Below the pieces are notes generated by a model. That model did not search any database and was not told the DNA's origin. It saw only the letters and a program-made list of their open reading frames with translations. From NCBI GenBank assembly GCA_015060865.1, contig SUXS01000018.1:1-64000 (forward strand): a stretch of 64,000 nt of DNA, in the 5' to 3' direction. The position numbers and the translations under genes were made by a program. This DNA comes from Bacteroidales bacterium. GTDB lineage: Bacteria; Bacteroidota; Bacteroidia; Bacteroidales; Bacteroidaceae. Every line of letters starts with the position of its first letter. The stretch's first letter is position 1. Positions 43,221 to 53,679 of this stretch are shown one piece after another.

Positions 43221-43246
43221 AAAAGGCCTCCGCGGAGGCCTTTTTT
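43221..43246. terminator. Bidirectional terminator after gdhA
   Basis: AAAAGGCCTC and its complement form a perfect palindrome of 12 bp per arm with an A-run on one side and a T-run on the other. It serves the convergent gdhA and AraC-type genes. Confidence 0.9.
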
Positions 43247-43266
43247 ATTCTTCATAAGCTACCCAC

Positions 43267-44448
43267 TTATATATCCCCAGCCAAATGATCAGGCAACGAT
43301 TCATTTCGATACACCGACGGAGTAACCCCATAAAAGGTCTTGAATACACGACTAAAATATTGCGCATCGGGCATCCCCACGGAAGTAGAGATTTCCAATA
43401 CCGAATGTTGGGTAGTACGAAGTAACTCTCCCGCACGTTCCATCCTACACTTACGCAGATAATCATTGGGAGACATACCCGTAAGCCTGCGCACCTTACG
43501 ATAGAAATTGGTACGCCCCTCGCCCAACAGGGCTGCTATAATATCGACATTCAAATTGGGATTTCTCATACGAGTCTGCACTAGACGTTCCAACTTACGA
43601 CGAAAACGCTCATCCTCCTTATCCTCCAGTGGAAAAGATAACACTTCTTGGGCATTTTCCTCTCCGATAGTGATTACCTCAGAAGATCCAGCAGAAATAC
43701 AATCGACAGACACATTCATAGGGAAGTCCACCCCACCATCTACATGATTCTGCGACTGCTCTGTTGCACTATCATCTTTCAACACCTCGGTACGAGCATC
43801 ATTGAACATATTTTCAGACATCTGATTTTTGTCAAACCCAACAGAACTATTCTCCATCTCCATAAACCAATCCGCAAATAGGTCTTGAGAGACAGGACGA
43901 ACTGCGCCAGACTTTTTTGAATTTATTCCTGACGGGTTATATTCAGGCTGTCCATCCTGCCCCTCTTGAGAAGCAACGACAGTATATAGAGAAGCAGACA
44001 TGTCATTTGGTTCAGCTTCAACCAAAGGCCCCCCTGAAACCATAGAAGACTCTGGCACTTCTTCAATCCCCACCTCCTGTTCCACAACGACGGAAGCATC
44101 ATCCACGCTGTTTATATCTCCAGCCATCCCTTCCGAGAGGGCAATCAAAGGCGATGACGTATTCTCTTCATCTTGCGAGCATGAATTTTCTCCTTCATCT
44201 ATCTCCGTTGAAATCAGCGCATCCAACTCCTTTGGGTCCACCTGTTCACCTACTGCATGCACTAGCTTGGAAAGATTGGCCTCATCTTGGCGAATCATCA
44301 ATATCGTTTCACGAAGCTCCGTCAACTCATTTCTCAGCAATCGTGCCTCAATAAATTTCAAGACATAAAGCACAATGGCTATAATGAGCAAGGCTAACAG
44401 TGCTCCTACGCCAACGAGCCAAGATACTGGAATACTATTTACCGACAT
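43267..44448 (-). CDS. Membrane-anchored AraC-family transcription regulator
   Basis: The 393-residue protein has an N-terminal membrane helix (VGVGALLALLIIAIVLYVL), a short coiled region (ELTELRETILMIRQDEANL) and a ~200-residue acidic, Ser-rich, low-complexity linker. Residues about 283-385 form an AraC DNA-binding domain (LNVDIIAALLGEGRTNFYRK, then MSPNDYLRKCRMERA and VGMPDAQYFSRVFK). That domain closely resembles the one ending Bacteroides hybrid two-component regulators, but there is no sensor, kinase or receiver. It lies 23 bp downstream of the GH28 gene and may control pectin use. Confidence 0.82.
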   Translation of the reverse strand: MSVNSIPVSWLVGVGALLALLIIAIVLYVLKFIEARLLRNELTELRETILMIRQDEANLSKLVHAVGEQVDPKELDALISTEIDEGENSCSQDEENTSSPLIALSEGMAGDINSVDDASVVVEQEVGIEEVPESSMVSGGPLVEAEPNDMSASLYTVVASQEGQDGQPEYNPSGINSKKSGAVRPVSQDLFADWFMEMENSSVGFDKNQMSENMFNDARTEVLKDDSATEQSQNHVDGGVDFPMNVSVDCISAGSSEVITIGEENAQEVLSFPLEDKEDERFRRKLERLVQTRMRNPNLNVDIIAALLGEGRTNFYRKVRRLTGMSPNDYLRKCRMERAGELLRTTQHSVLEISTSVGMPDAQYFSRVFKTFYGVTPSVYRNESLPDHLAGDI

Positions 44449-44471
44449 AAAACTGCATATTTAACAAAACA

Positions 44472-45797
44472 CTACTGCACTTTCACCCCGTTTACAACGA
44501 CATTAGAAAGTTCAAAGTTCTCAACATAGTCCGTACGGATCTCCGGCTTATCTGAGGCGTTGACCTCTATATCTTCAAATCTGAAGTCTTTGAGGTTATA
44601 CCGTTTGATATTGCTCATCACATCAAACACGACCTGGCAGTCGAGCTTGATATCGCGCAGCGTAACATTCGAAGAATAAGAATAAGGCACATCTTCGCGG
44701 TCCTTAAGATCAAAGAACTGGGTCCAAGGTTTCACGAAGAGCATGCTCTTCACATTGCCTCTGATGCCCTCCACTGTGATATACTCGTAGTTCTGCTCAG
44801 TATCGGGGCGCATCTTGAGCCACAGCATACGGGTAGCGTCCTTTACCTCACAGTTGCGGAGCACGATGTTGTGGTTGTGCAGCGATTCGCTACCGCAGGT
44901 GAGCATACTGTGGCAGAAACCGTATGTGCAGTCCTCGATGAGGATATTGCGGTTGGGACCATTGTTTACCATATCCTGATGTGCCCATGGGCCCTTTCCC
45001 CCCTTGAGAGCGATAGCATCGTCGTTGACCGAGAAGTAGCAATCCTTGACATGCACATCGGTACATACATCAATATCGATAGCATCGCTGCTGGGAGCCT
45101 TCACGGGAGCTGCCGGTGCAAAGATATAGAGTCCGATGAGCTTCACGCGCTTGCACTGGTACAGATGGGTGGTCCAGAAGGGTGAATTGATGAGGCGTAC
45201 ACCCTCAAGCTGTACATCGTCGCTATTTTGGATGAACACCAAACGAGGACGCATCTCCTCGAGGTTGGTACATTGGCGGTTGTACTGACGACGTATCCAG
45301 AACTGTTTCCAGTAGCGCAGACCGTTGCCATTGATTGTGCCTTCGCCAGACAGGGTAAAGCCGTCGCAGTTGATGGCATTGACAAGTGCTGCAAAGTATT
45401 TCAAATTCTGGCCCTCCATACGGGTATCTATGAGTTCAAAGTCACCAATAAAGTCGCTCCCCTTGAGTACTGCACCTGAATTAAGATGGAGATGTGTACC
45501 TGGCTTAAAAAAGAGCGAACCACTTAAGAAGGTTCCTTCTGGTATCACAATGGTCCCCCCCCCATTAGCTGCAACCTTATCAATGACAGCTTGTATCTGT
45601 TTGGTCTGAAGCAATGTGCTGTCACGCACCACGCCGTACTCTGTGATATCGTAAAGTGATGCAGCTTTCACCTTTTTTGTACGTTTGAACCAATCGGACA
45701 TTCCTGTACCATCAGGCCATACATCCTTGGCAGAAGCCGATATCGCACAAGCCAATAAGAGGAACAACAAGAAACTTTTTGCTGATATCTTTTTCAT
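44472..45797 (-). CDS. GH28 pectinase (polygalacturonase-like)
   Basis: The 441-residue exported protein has signal peptide MKKISAKSFLLFLLLACAIS ending near SASA. A parallel beta-helix follows, with VIPEGTFLSGSLFFKPGTHL, SSDAIDIDVC (equivalent of the NTD motif), NDDAIALKGG (DD motif), HSMLTCGSES (equivalent of GHG) and WLKMRPD (RxK-like). These match GH28. The enzyme probably releases galacturonic acid from pectin oligomers in the periplasm. It leads a two-gene unit with the AraC-type regulator. No SusC/D pair is in the window. Confidence 0.88.
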   Translation of the reverse strand: MKKISAKSFLLFLLLACAISASAKDVWPDGTGMSDWFKRTKKVKAASLYDITEYGVVRDSTLLQTKQIQAVIDKVAANGGGTIVIPEGTFLSGSLFFKPGTHLHLNSGAVLKGSDFIGDFELIDTRMEGQNLKYFAALVNAINCDGFTLSGEGTINGNGLRYWKQFWIRRQYNRQCTNLEEMRPRLVFIQNSDDVQLEGVRLINSPFWTTHLYQCKRVKLIGLYIFAPAAPVKAPSSDAIDIDVCTDVHVKDCYFSVNDDAIALKGGKGPWAHQDMVNNGPNRNILIEDCTYGFCHSMLTCGSESLHNHNIVLRNCEVKDATRMLWLKMRPDTEQNYEYITVEGIRGNVKSMLFVKPWTQFFDLKDREDVPYSYSSNVTLRDIKLDCQVVFDVMSNIKRYNLKDFRFEDIEVNASDKPEIRTDYVENFELSNVVVNGVKVQ

Positions 45798-46058
45798 AGA
45801 TATTCATATTTTTCAATTAAGAGGCGAAGTTAATCAAAAAAAACGAAAATCCATTACAGCACCCACAAAAAGTGAAAGATAGAATCTTCTTTTGTATTAC
45901 AACCTGTTTCGCTTCGTACCATCTTCGTATCACAATTCGCTTTGTTTTCCAAGAAGAAATGACGGATATTTACCAACAAAAGCATCTTTCGCACTCGTTT
46001 TTTGGGGGACATGCTATATCTTTTCTGTCAAAAAAATAAAAAATTCACAATTAGGTAG

Positions 46059-46066
46059 TATATTTG
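46059..46066 (+). promoter_or_regulatory. -7 box of the CotH-domain gene
   Basis: TATATTTG fits TAnnTTTG, 31 bp before the ATG at 46097. The rest of the 300-bp divergent region (45798-46058) is AT-rich with no recognisable gene. Confidence 0.45.
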
Positions 46067-46096
46067 TCATATTTTTAAGACAAAGCAATTGAAACT

Positions 46097-49000
46097 ATGA
46101 GAAATTTCTTAAGCATACTTTTCATGCTGCCGGTAGCCCTGTATGCACAGCAGTGGATTGACGTCACTGAAGCTTATATCAGTAATCCCACATTTGATGG
46201 AAACTCAAGCAATGGCTGGACTTATATTAGCGATGCATCGAGCCAAAGAGCCGAATATGAGGGATGGGAGTTCTGGAACGGCACATTCGACATCCACCAG
46301 ACCCTATCGGTACCTAACGGCAAATACCGCTTGTCGGTACAGAGCTACTACCGCACCACCGACAACGACTGGGCCTACAGCAACTATGCCAACGGCACCG
46401 AAGAGCTCACCGCCTACCTCTATGCCAATGAGGAGCAGGTACCCATCGTGAGTGTATACTCTGAGTACCTTACCGAAGACTGTGGTAGCTGCTGGAGCAC
46501 ACGAGTAGATGGGTGGACCTATCACTACTTCCCCAACGGCATGGTGAGCGGAGCCTACTGCTTTGAACAAGGCATGTACAACAACAGCATCGACGTAGAG
46601 GTTACCGACGGTACACTCACCATAGGCATAGCCAACCACACCTACCAGAACAGCAACTGGTGCATGATGGACAACTTCAAGCTGGAGTACTACGGCCAGA
46701 TGGTCCCCGTGGAGAGCATCACTCTCTCACGCTCCATACAGACGATGATCGAGGGAGAAAGCGTACAACTCACCGCAACGATCACACCAGACAATGCCAC
46801 CTATAACAAACTCAACTGGACATCAGACAATGAGCAGATTGCGACTGTAGATGCTACCGGAAAGGTGACAGCTATCAAGGAGGGGACCACCGTCATTTAT
46901 GCCCATGCCACAGACGATAGTGGCATATCGGCCAAGTGCAGAGTGGTAGTCCGACGCTCCATCCCCACATCGGAGTCACTCATAATCAACGAGATACAAT
47001 CTGCCAACATCGACATGTATGTAGACCCCTCGTTCAACTACGGCGCATGGGTAGAACTCTACAACCCCACCAGCAAGGCAGTGAGCCTCAACGGACTATA
47101 CATCAGTGATGATGCTACAAACCTCACCAAACATAAGCTCGGGAATGTAGGCACACTGCCAGCCAAAGGATACCATGTGCTGTGGTTCGACCACTATAGT
47201 CACATCTACGCCCCCACACAAATCGACTTCAAGCTCGACTACGACGGAGGCACCATCTATATCAGCACCTCCGACGGCGAGGTGATAGCCAGCCAGGACT
47301 TCCCCATGGCGGTGCCACGCACCTCGTATGCCCGCACCACCGACGGCACAGGCGAATGGGAACGCACCACCGAGCCTACGCCCGGCAAGAGCAATACCAC
47401 AAGCACCTTTACTGCAGAGCGTCTCGAAGCTCCTGTAGTAGACAGGGATGCCTGCCTGTTTACCGACCCCTTCACGGTGAACGTACAGATACCATCGGGC
47501 GCCACCCTGCGCTACACCACCGACGGCACCACCCCTACCCTCACCAACGGAAGCACCAGCAGCGACGGCAAATTCACCGTCAATAGCACCACTACCTACC
47601 GCTTCTGCCTGTTTCAGGAAGGCAAGCTGCCCAGTCAGGTCATCACACGTTCATACCTATATAAAGACAGAGACTACACACTGCCTATCATTTCCGTTGT
47701 CACCGACCCCATCAACCTCTACGACGACAGTCTCGGTGTATATGTAAAGGGTGTCAATGGACGTACGGGTAACGGACAGAGCACACCCTGCAACTGGAAT
47801 ATGGACTGGGACCGCCCCGTAAACTTCGAGTACATCACACCCGATGGCGGCATGGTGGTAAACCAAGAGGTGGACTTCGCTATGTGTGGCGGATGGAGCC
47901 GTGCATGGGCACCCCACTCCTTCAAGCTCAAAGCGAGCAAAATATACGAGGGCAACAACTCCATCGACTATCCCTTCTTTGCCAACAAGCCCTACCTGAA
48001 GCATAAGACCCTGCAGATACGCAATGGCGGCAACGATACCGATTGCCGCATCAAGGATGCTGCCTTGCAGGAGATTGTACACCGCTCGGGACTCGACGTT
48101 GACGGACAGTCGACCCAGCCCGTCGTGCACTTCATCAATGGCCAGTATGTGAGTATGCTCAACATGCGTGAGCCCAACAACAAGCACTTTGCCTATGCTA
48201 ACTACGGCATCGACACCGACGAGATGGACCAGTTTGAGATGAGCCCCGATTCGGGCTACGTGCAGATGGAGGGCGACAGAGAGGCTTTCCTCGAATGGTA
48301 TGCCCTCTCGACCAATGCTGCCGACGAGACCACCTATGAAGAGATACGCAACCTGGTGGACATCGACGAATACATCAACTACATGGCCGTGGAGTTCTAC
48401 CTCGGCGGTAACGACTGGCCACAGAACAACATCAAGGGGTTCCGCCCACGCACCGAAGACGGTCGCTTCCGCTTCGTGATGTTCGACCTCGACGGTACCC
48501 TTGCGACTACCAGTCCCTTCTACACCTTCGAAGGCAAGCAGACCTACACCTTCGACTACATCTACGACCTTGGAGGTCGCCTCACCGAGGAGATTGAGCT
48601 AGTGACCATCTTCCTCAACATGCTCAATAACGACTCGTTCCGCAAGCAGTTTATCGACACCTACTGCCTTGTGGCTGGCAGCGTGTTCGAGCCCGAGCGT
48701 TGCAATGCCATCATTGATGAGATGGCCGCACGCATTGCTCCTGCACTGGCCTTTGACGGGCGTTCCCCCTATGGCACAGCCAACCAGCTGAAGAGCGCAC
48801 TTGCCAACCGCCAAGGCAGTATGATACAGGCACTCATCGACTACTGGCGTATGGGGCTCAGCAACGACATGCAGCAAGCTGTATCTATCTCGGCCAATGT
48901 GGATGACGTATCGCTCCGCGTAAACGAAATGGAGATTCCTACCAATAAGTTCAGCGGTACGCTCTTTGCTCCCATAACCTTGAAGGCCGAGCCCAAGGCG

Positions 49001-50425
49001 GGTTATCGCTTCGTAGGATGGAGTAGCGAGAGCACCACTACAACGGCAACATTGGTTGGCTCTGACGCCGCATGGAACTACTACGACCAAGGCTCACTCG
49101 ACGGCAAGAACTGGACAGCTACTACCTACGCTACCTCTACATGGGGAAGCGGAAAGGCCCCCCTCGGCTACTACACCGGCGACAGCAACAACAACCGCGG
49201 GTACAACACCACGCTCGATTATGGCACCGATGCCAGCAGTAAGCGCCCCACCTACTATTTCCGTACCAAGTTCACCTTGTCCAAAGCACCTACAGAGAGC
49301 GATGTATTCCAGTTCCAGTATACGGTAGACGACGGTATGGTCATCTATGTCAACGGCAAGGAAGCCGCACGCTACCTGATGCCTGATGGCACCATTACCT
49401 ACGACACCTATGCATCGACCTATGCCAACAACAATCCTGACCAAGGCGTACTGACACTCGATGCCAGTCTGTTCAAGAGAGGAACGAACGTCATTGCCGT
49501 AGAGGTACACAACAATAATGGCACATCGTCGGATATCTACTTCAGCGGAGAACTCACCCAAGCGACCACCTCAAGCAGCGCTGAAAATATCGTATGTGAG
49601 GATATGGAATATGCATTGCCACTGGGAAACCACACACTCGTAGCCCTCTACGAACCGCTTACCGAGGAGGAGATGGCAGAGAATGCGATGCGCCCCGTAC
49701 GCATCAATGAGCTCAGTGCCGACAACAGCATCTACGTCAACGAATACTACAAGAAGAACGATTGGATAGAGCTGTTCAACACCACGGACGAGCCGATTGA
49801 CGTTGCAGGTATGTACCTGAGCGACAATCTGGACGAGCCTACAAAGTACCAGATTGAAGGTGGTGTAAACACTGTTATAGAGCCCCACAGCTACCTCATC
49901 ATCTGGGCCGATAAGCTGATGACCTTCACCCAGCTGCATGCACCCTTCAAACTCGCAGCTGAGGGAGGATACGTAACCTTCACGGCTGCCGACTTCTCTT
50001 GGGGCGATACCATCTACTACGGGCCGCATCTCGGTATCGAGTCGGTAGGTCTCTACCCCGACGGTAGCAGCGATGTATATGTGATGACCATACCTACCAT
50101 TGCCAAGGCTAACATCATCAACAGCTATGCTGCATGGCTTGAGCAGCCCGAGATACCCGAGAATGGAGAGGGCATCGACGATGTAGCAGCAGAAACGCTG
50201 AAGGTACTCATCACCGACAGCAAGCTCTACATCTACAGTGCAGAAGCAGTCAGTACCACAGCTACCGTCTATACACCTGCAGGACAGCAATGCGTGAAGG
50301 TATTGACCGAACTGGCTGACGGATATGCCTGCATCGAGATCAGCACATTGCCTGCTGGCACCTATATCGTAGCTGTGAGCGACTCGAACGGAAATACGGA
50401 AACTCTGAAAATTAGAATAGAATAA
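46097..50425 (+). CDS. Giant multidomain surface protein with CotH kinase domain
   Basis: The 1442-residue protein has a signal peptide (FLSILFMLPVALYAQ) and then: a lectin-like N-domain (about 20-205), a Big_2 Ig-like domain (ESITLSRSIQTMIEGESVQL), a lamin-tail domain (LIINEIQSANIDMYV), a chitobiase-type domain (LRYTTDGTTPT), the CotH kinase fold (PIISVVTDPINLYDD to FRFVMFDLDGT), an InlB-like strand (GYRFVGWSSE) interrupted by a ~190-residue insertion, a second lamin-tail domain (INELSADNSIYVNEYY), and a C-terminal domain with LPAGTYIVAV like T9SS type A sorting signals. CotH proteins are protein kinases or spore-coat-like factors; the target here is unknown. Confidence 0.85.
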   Translation: MRNFLSILFMLPVALYAQQWIDVTEAYISNPTFDGNSSNGWTYISDASSQRAEYEGWEFWNGTFDIHQTLSVPNGKYRLSVQSYYRTTDNDWAYSNYANGTEELTAYLYANEEQVPIVSVYSEYLTEDCGSCWSTRVDGWTYHYFPNGMVSGAYCFEQGMYNNSIDVEVTDGTLTIGIANHTYQNSNWCMMDNFKLEYYGQMVPVESITLSRSIQTMIEGESVQLTATITPDNATYNKLNWTSDNEQIATVDATGKVTAIKEGTTVIYAHATDDSGISAKCRVVVRRSIPTSESLIINEIQSANIDMYVDPSFNYGAWVELYNPTSKAVSLNGLYISDDATNLTKHKLGNVGTLPAKGYHVLWFDHYSHIYAPTQIDFKLDYDGGTIYISTSDGEVIASQDFPMAVPRTSYARTTDGTGEWERTTEPTPGKSNTTSTFTAERLEAPVVDRDACLFTDPFTVNVQIPSGATLRYTTDGTTPTLTNGSTSSDGKFTVNSTTTYRFCLFQEGKLPSQVITRSYLYKDRDYTLPIISVVTDPINLYDDSLGVYVKGVNGRTGNGQSTPCNWNMDWDRPVNFEYITPDGGMVVNQEVDFAMCGGWSRAWAPHSFKLKASKIYEGNNSIDYPFFANKPYLKHKTLQIRNGGNDTDCRIKDAALQEIVHRSGLDVDGQSTQPVVHFINGQYVSMLNMREPNNKHFAYANYGIDTDEMDQFEMSPDSGYVQMEGDREAFLEWYALSTNAADETTYEEIRNLVDIDEYINYMAVEFYLGGNDWPQNNIKGFRPRTEDGRFRFVMFDLDGTLATTSPFYTFEGKQTYTFDYIYDLGGRLTEEIELVTIFLNMLNNDSFRKQFIDTYCLVAGSVFEPERCNAIIDEMAARIAPALAFDGRSPYGTANQLKSALANRQGSMIQALIDYWRMGLSNDMQQAVSISANVDDVSLRVNEMEIPTNKFSGTLFAPITLKAEPKAGYRFVGWSSESTTTTATLVGSDAAWNYYDQGSLDGKNWTATTYATSTWGSGKAPLGYYTGDSNNNRGYNTTLDYGTDASSKRPTYYFRTKFTLSKAPTESDVFQFQYTVDDGMVIYVNGKEAARYLMPDGTITYDTYASTYANNNPDQGVLTLDASLFKRGTNVIAVEVHNNNGTSSDIYFSGELTQATTSSSAENIVCEDMEYALPLGNHTLVALYEPLTEEEMAENAMRPVRINELSADNSIYVNEYYKKNDWIELFNTTDEPIDVAGMYLSDNLDEPTKYQIEGGVNTVIEPHSYLIIWADKLMTFTQLHAPFKLAAEGGYVTFTAADFSWGDTIYYGPHLGIESVGLYPDGSSDVYVMTIPTIAKANIINSYAAWLEQPEIPENGEGIDDVAAETLKVLITDSKLYIYSAEAVSTTATVYTPAGQQCVKVLTELADGYACIEISTLPAGTYIVAVSDSNGNTETLKIRIE

Positions 50426-50437
50426 TACACATATTAT

Positions 50438-52105
50438 ATGAAGACAGACATTGAAATCGCACGCAACACCCCGTTGCGACCCATCGGAGAGATTGCCGCA
50501 CAAGTAGGCATACCTGCCGAGAGTACAAACCCCTATGGCCACTACATGGCCAAGGTTGACGAGCACCTTATCGATGACGAGAAGGTGAAGCAGAGCAACC
50601 TCATCCTTGTCACAGCCATCACCCCCACCAAGGCGGGCATCGGCAAGACTACCGTATCCATCGGCCTTGCCCTCGGACTGAACAAGATAGGCAAGAAGAC
50701 CATCGTGGCCCTGCGCGAGCCTTCATTAGGCCCCTGCTTCGGTATGAAGGGCGGTGCTGCCGGCGGTGGCTACACTCAGGTGTTGCCCATGGACAAGATC
50801 AACCTCCACTTCACGGGCGACTTCCACGCTATCACCTCGGCCAACAACATGATTGCCGCACTGCTCGACAACTACATGTACCAAAACCGCGACAAGGGCA
50901 TCGGCCTCAAGGAGGTGCTCTGGCGTCGCGTACTCGATGTCAACGACCGCTCACTGCGCTATATCGTCACAGGCCTTGGCCCCAAGACCAACGGCTTTGC
51001 ACAGGAAGCAGGCTTCGACATCACTCCCGCCTCGGAAATCATGGCCATCCTCTGCCTTGCCAAGGATGAGGACGACCTGCGCCGCCGCATCGAGAACATT
51101 CTGCTCGGCTTCACCTACGAGGGTAAGCCTTTCACGGTCAAGGACCTCGGCGTAGCAGGTGCTATCACCGTACTCCTCAAGGATGCCATCTCCCCCAACC
51201 TCGTACAGACCACAGAGAACACCCCTGCCCTCGTACATGGCGGACCATTTGCCAACATCGCCCACGGATGCAACTCGGTGCTGGCTACCAAGTTGGCTAT
51301 GACCTATGCCGACTATGTCATCACAGAGGCAGGTTTCGGTGCTGACCTTGGCGCAGAGAAGTTCTACGACATCAAGTGCCGCAAGGCTGGTCTTACGCCC
51401 AAACTCACCGTACTCGTAGCTACTGCCCGTGCGCTGAAGATGCATGGTGGAGTACCTCAGGACCAGGTTTCAGAGCCTAACCTCGAAGCACTCAAGGCCG
51501 GTATCGTGAACCTCGACAAGCACTTGCGCAACCTGCAGTCGTTCGGGCAGACCGTAGTCGTTGCTTTCAACCGCTACAATGGTGATACCGATGAGGAAAT
51601 CAATTACGTTCGTCAGCACTGTGCTGAGCTTGGTGTGGGCTTTGAGGTCAACAATGCGTATGCTCTGGGCGGTGAAGGTGCTGCCGACTTGGCTCGCCTC
51701 GTGGTAGACACCATAGAGCAGAAGCCTTCATCAGCGCTGCATTTTGCTTATGAGGACACCGACAGCGTAGAGGAGAAAATCGGCAAGGTAGCCCGTAACC
51801 TCTACGGAGCAGCTACTGTGACGCTGAGTGCTGCTGCCAAGAAGAAGCTTGCGATGATAGCCGAGCTCGGCTACACACACTTCCCCATCTGTATTGCCAA
51901 GACCCAATACTCCTTCTCTACCGATGCTAAGAAATATGGTGCGCCCGAAGGCTTCAGCTTCACCGTACAGGATATCGTCATCAATGCCGGTGCCGAAATG
52001 CTGGTAGTAATTGCCGGTGACATCATGCGCATGCCTGGCCTGCCCAAAGAGCCAGCCGCCCTGCACATCGATATTGTAAACGGACAGATTGAGGGACTAA
52101 GCTAA
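50438..52105 (+). CDS. fhs: Formate-tetrahydrofolate ligase
   Basis: The 555-residue enzyme has [20 protein letters not shown] (P-loop), [34 protein letters not shown] and [17 protein letters not shown], all diagnostic. It makes 10-formyl-THF from formate, ATP and THF for one-carbon metabolism. It starts only 12 bp after the giant CotH gene, with no promoter in the gap. Either it is co-transcribed or a promoter lies inside the 3' end of that gene. It ends at a strong hairpin. Confidence 0.95.
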   Translation: MKTDIEIARNTPLRPIGEIAAQVGIPAESTNPYGHYMAKVDEHLIDDEKVKQSNLILVTAITPTKAGIGKTTVSIGLALGLNKIGKKTIVALREPSLGPCFGMKGGAAGGGYTQVLPMDKINLHFTGDFHAITSANNMIAALLDNYMYQNRDKGIGLKEVLWRRVLDVNDRSLRYIVTGLGPKTNGFAQEAGFDITPASEIMAILCLAKDEDDLRRRIENILLGFTYEGKPFTVKDLGVAGAITVLLKDAISPNLVQTTENTPALVHGGPFANIAHGCNSVLATKLAMTYADYVITEAGFGADLGAEKFYDIKCRKAGLTPKLTVLVATARALKMHGGVPQDQVSEPNLEALKAGIVNLDKHLRNLQSFGQTVVVAFNRYNGDTDEEINYVRQHCAELGVGFEVNNAYALGGEGAADLARLVVDTIEQKPSSALHFAYEDTDSVEEKIGKVARNLYGAATVTLSAAAKKKLAMIAELGYTHFPICIAKTQYSFSTDAKKYGAPEGFSFTVQDIVINAGAEMLVVIAGDIMRMPGLPKEPAALHIDIVNGQIEGLS

Positions 52106-52117
52106 GTAAGCAACATA

Positions 52118-52149
52118 AAAGAAACCTTGTTTTAGAACAAGGTTTCTTT
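52118..52149 (+). terminator. Terminator after fhs
   Basis: A 14-bp perfect stem AAAGAAACCTTGTT with loop TTAG and a T-ending arm, 12 bp after the stop. Confidence 0.85.
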
Positions 52150-52301
52150 ACAATTACTCAGTATAATTATCAATTATACACTTAAATATCGTCCATAAAA
52201 GAATCGATTATCTCACTTGTTTAGGTAACAAATTCAGGAACAAACTTGCCTGTACCTATATAAGCTCTCTAAGATACAAATTCCACACAACAGCTACACA
52301 T

Positions 52302-52646
52302 CTACAACCTATTTCCAATTTTAGGAAATATCACTGTAGGTTTAAATGTACGTGCTTCATCAGGCAACATCTGGGCATAGGCCATAATAATGATTACATC
52401 ATCCGGTTGTACGAGACGAGCTGCAGCCCCATTAAGACAGATTTGCCCCGAGCCACGCTCACCCTTTATCACATAGGTCACGAAGCGTTCACCATTATTA
52501 TTATTCACAATATGCACTTGCTCCCCTTCTAAAAGTCCTGCCGCATCCATCAAATCCTCATCAATGGTGATACTACCCATATAGTTAAGATTAGCCTCAG
52601 TAACTCGAGCACAATGTATCTTTGATTTCAATACAGTCAACCACAT
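52302..52646 (-). CDS. panD: Aspartate 1-decarboxylase
   Basis: The 114-residue proenzyme has the cleavage site Gly24-Ser25 (YMGSITID), where self-processing makes the pyruvoyl group, and [19 protein letters not shown]. It produces beta-alanine for pantothenate. It lies 2 bp from panC, so the two form one unit. The 152-bp stretch 52150-52301 beyond it has no feature I can identify. Confidence 0.95.
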   Translation of the reverse strand: MWLTVLKSKIHCARVTEANLNYMGSITIDEDLMDAAGLLEGEQVHIVNNNNGERFVTYVIKGERGSGQICLNGAAARLVQPDDVIIIMAYAQMLPDEARTFKPTVIFPKIGNRL

Positions 52647-52648
52647 AT

Positions 52649-53491
52649 TTACTTATATCTAATATTGTCAATTAAACGTACCTTCCCGCAGTATACAGTA
52701 ATACATCCCATAATATAATCAGTCTCATCCCATGATTCGACCCTTTGCAATGTAGCTCCGTCTACTATTTCATAGTACTCTAGCTTCAGCCCCTTGGTAG
52801 AGTCAATAGCCTGCTCAACCATTCGTTTCGTATCGGCAAGAGAATGTGACTTTGAATAGTCTACACTGGTAAAAAGGACCTTTGAAATTACCAACGATAC
52901 ATTACGCTGCCTTGGAGTAAGCAAAGCATTGCGGCTGCTAAGCGCCAAGCCATCAGTTTCACGTACAATAGGACAGCCAACGATTTCAAGATTCAAATCC
53001 AGTTGGCGTACCATCTCACGAATAATAGCTAATTGCTGGAAATCCTTTTCACCAAAATAAGCCCGAGTAGGTTCAATATACATAAATAGCTTACTCACTA
53101 TCTGCGCTACACCATTAAAGTGTCCAGGGCGATAAATCCCCTCCATTACCTTGTCGAGGGGAGGAAATTCAAAGACGCGAGTATCAGGTTCTGGATAAAC
53201 CTCCTCTACTGAAGGCGCAAACACACAATCAGCGTCCAAAGATTCCAGTAAACGACAGTCTGCATCCAAGGTACGTGGATAACATTCCAGGTCACCTTTA
53301 TCATTAAATTGAGTCGGATTGACGAAAACACTTACTACAGTAATATCATTATCCTTTACGCTTTGTTCTACAAGAGACGCATGCCCACGATGTAATGCTC
53401 CCATCGTAGGCACCAAGCCTATACTCTTGCCACTAGCACGAGCTTCAGCAAGAAATGTCTGTAATTTGCCTACAGTTTCTACAACTAACAT
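52649..53491 (-). CDS. panC: Pantothenate synthetase
   Basis: The 280-residue enzyme shows [16 protein letters not shown] (ATP-binding HxGH-like), [28 protein letters not shown], and the SSRN block [15 protein letters not shown]. It condenses pantoate with beta-alanine, using the product of panD next door. Start [13 protein letters not shown]. Confidence 0.95.
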   Translation of the reverse strand: MLVVETVGKLQTFLAEARASGKSIGLVPTMGALHRGHASLVEQSVKDNDITVVSVFVNPTQFNDKGDLECYPRTLDADCRLLESLDADCVFAPSVEEVYPEPDTRVFEFPPLDKVMEGIYRPGHFNGVAQIVSKLFMYIEPTRAYFGEKDFQQLAIIREMVRQLDLNLEIVGCPIVRETDGLALSSRNALLTPRQRNVSLVISKVLFTSVDYSKSHSLADTKRMVEQAIDSTKGLKLEYYEIVDGATLQRVESWDETDYIMGCITVYCGKVRLIDNIRYK

Positions 53492-53516
53492 ATATTTGTC
53501 ATTTCTAAAAACGATA

Positions 53517-53524
53517 CAAAATTA
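53517..53524 (-). promoter_or_regulatory. panC -7 box
   Basis: Minus-strand TAATTTTG fits the consensus 26 bp before the panC start. A TTTG at 53550-53553 lies 25 bp upstream, slightly too far. Confidence 0.4.
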
Positions 53525-53679
53525 GTGTAAAAAATCGATTTAGCGAAGACAAAACTAGTTTACTTGTATTATTATCATATTTTTCATTAATAACCCAACA
53601 ATAGTACTTATGGCTTTCAACACAGAAGACAATATATCGTACTTTCACTCGTTATGATAATAACGAGCCCCATATAGAA

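Noticed and set aside
43221-43246. Protein-binding palindrome after gdhA
   Set aside because: The flanking A-run and T-run and the position between convergent genes fit a bidirectional terminator better than an operator.
49571-50566. Open frame of 331 codons antisense to the CotH and fhs genes
   Set aside because: It spans the ends of two confident plus-strand genes and encodes Val/Cys/Tyr-rich sequence without motifs.
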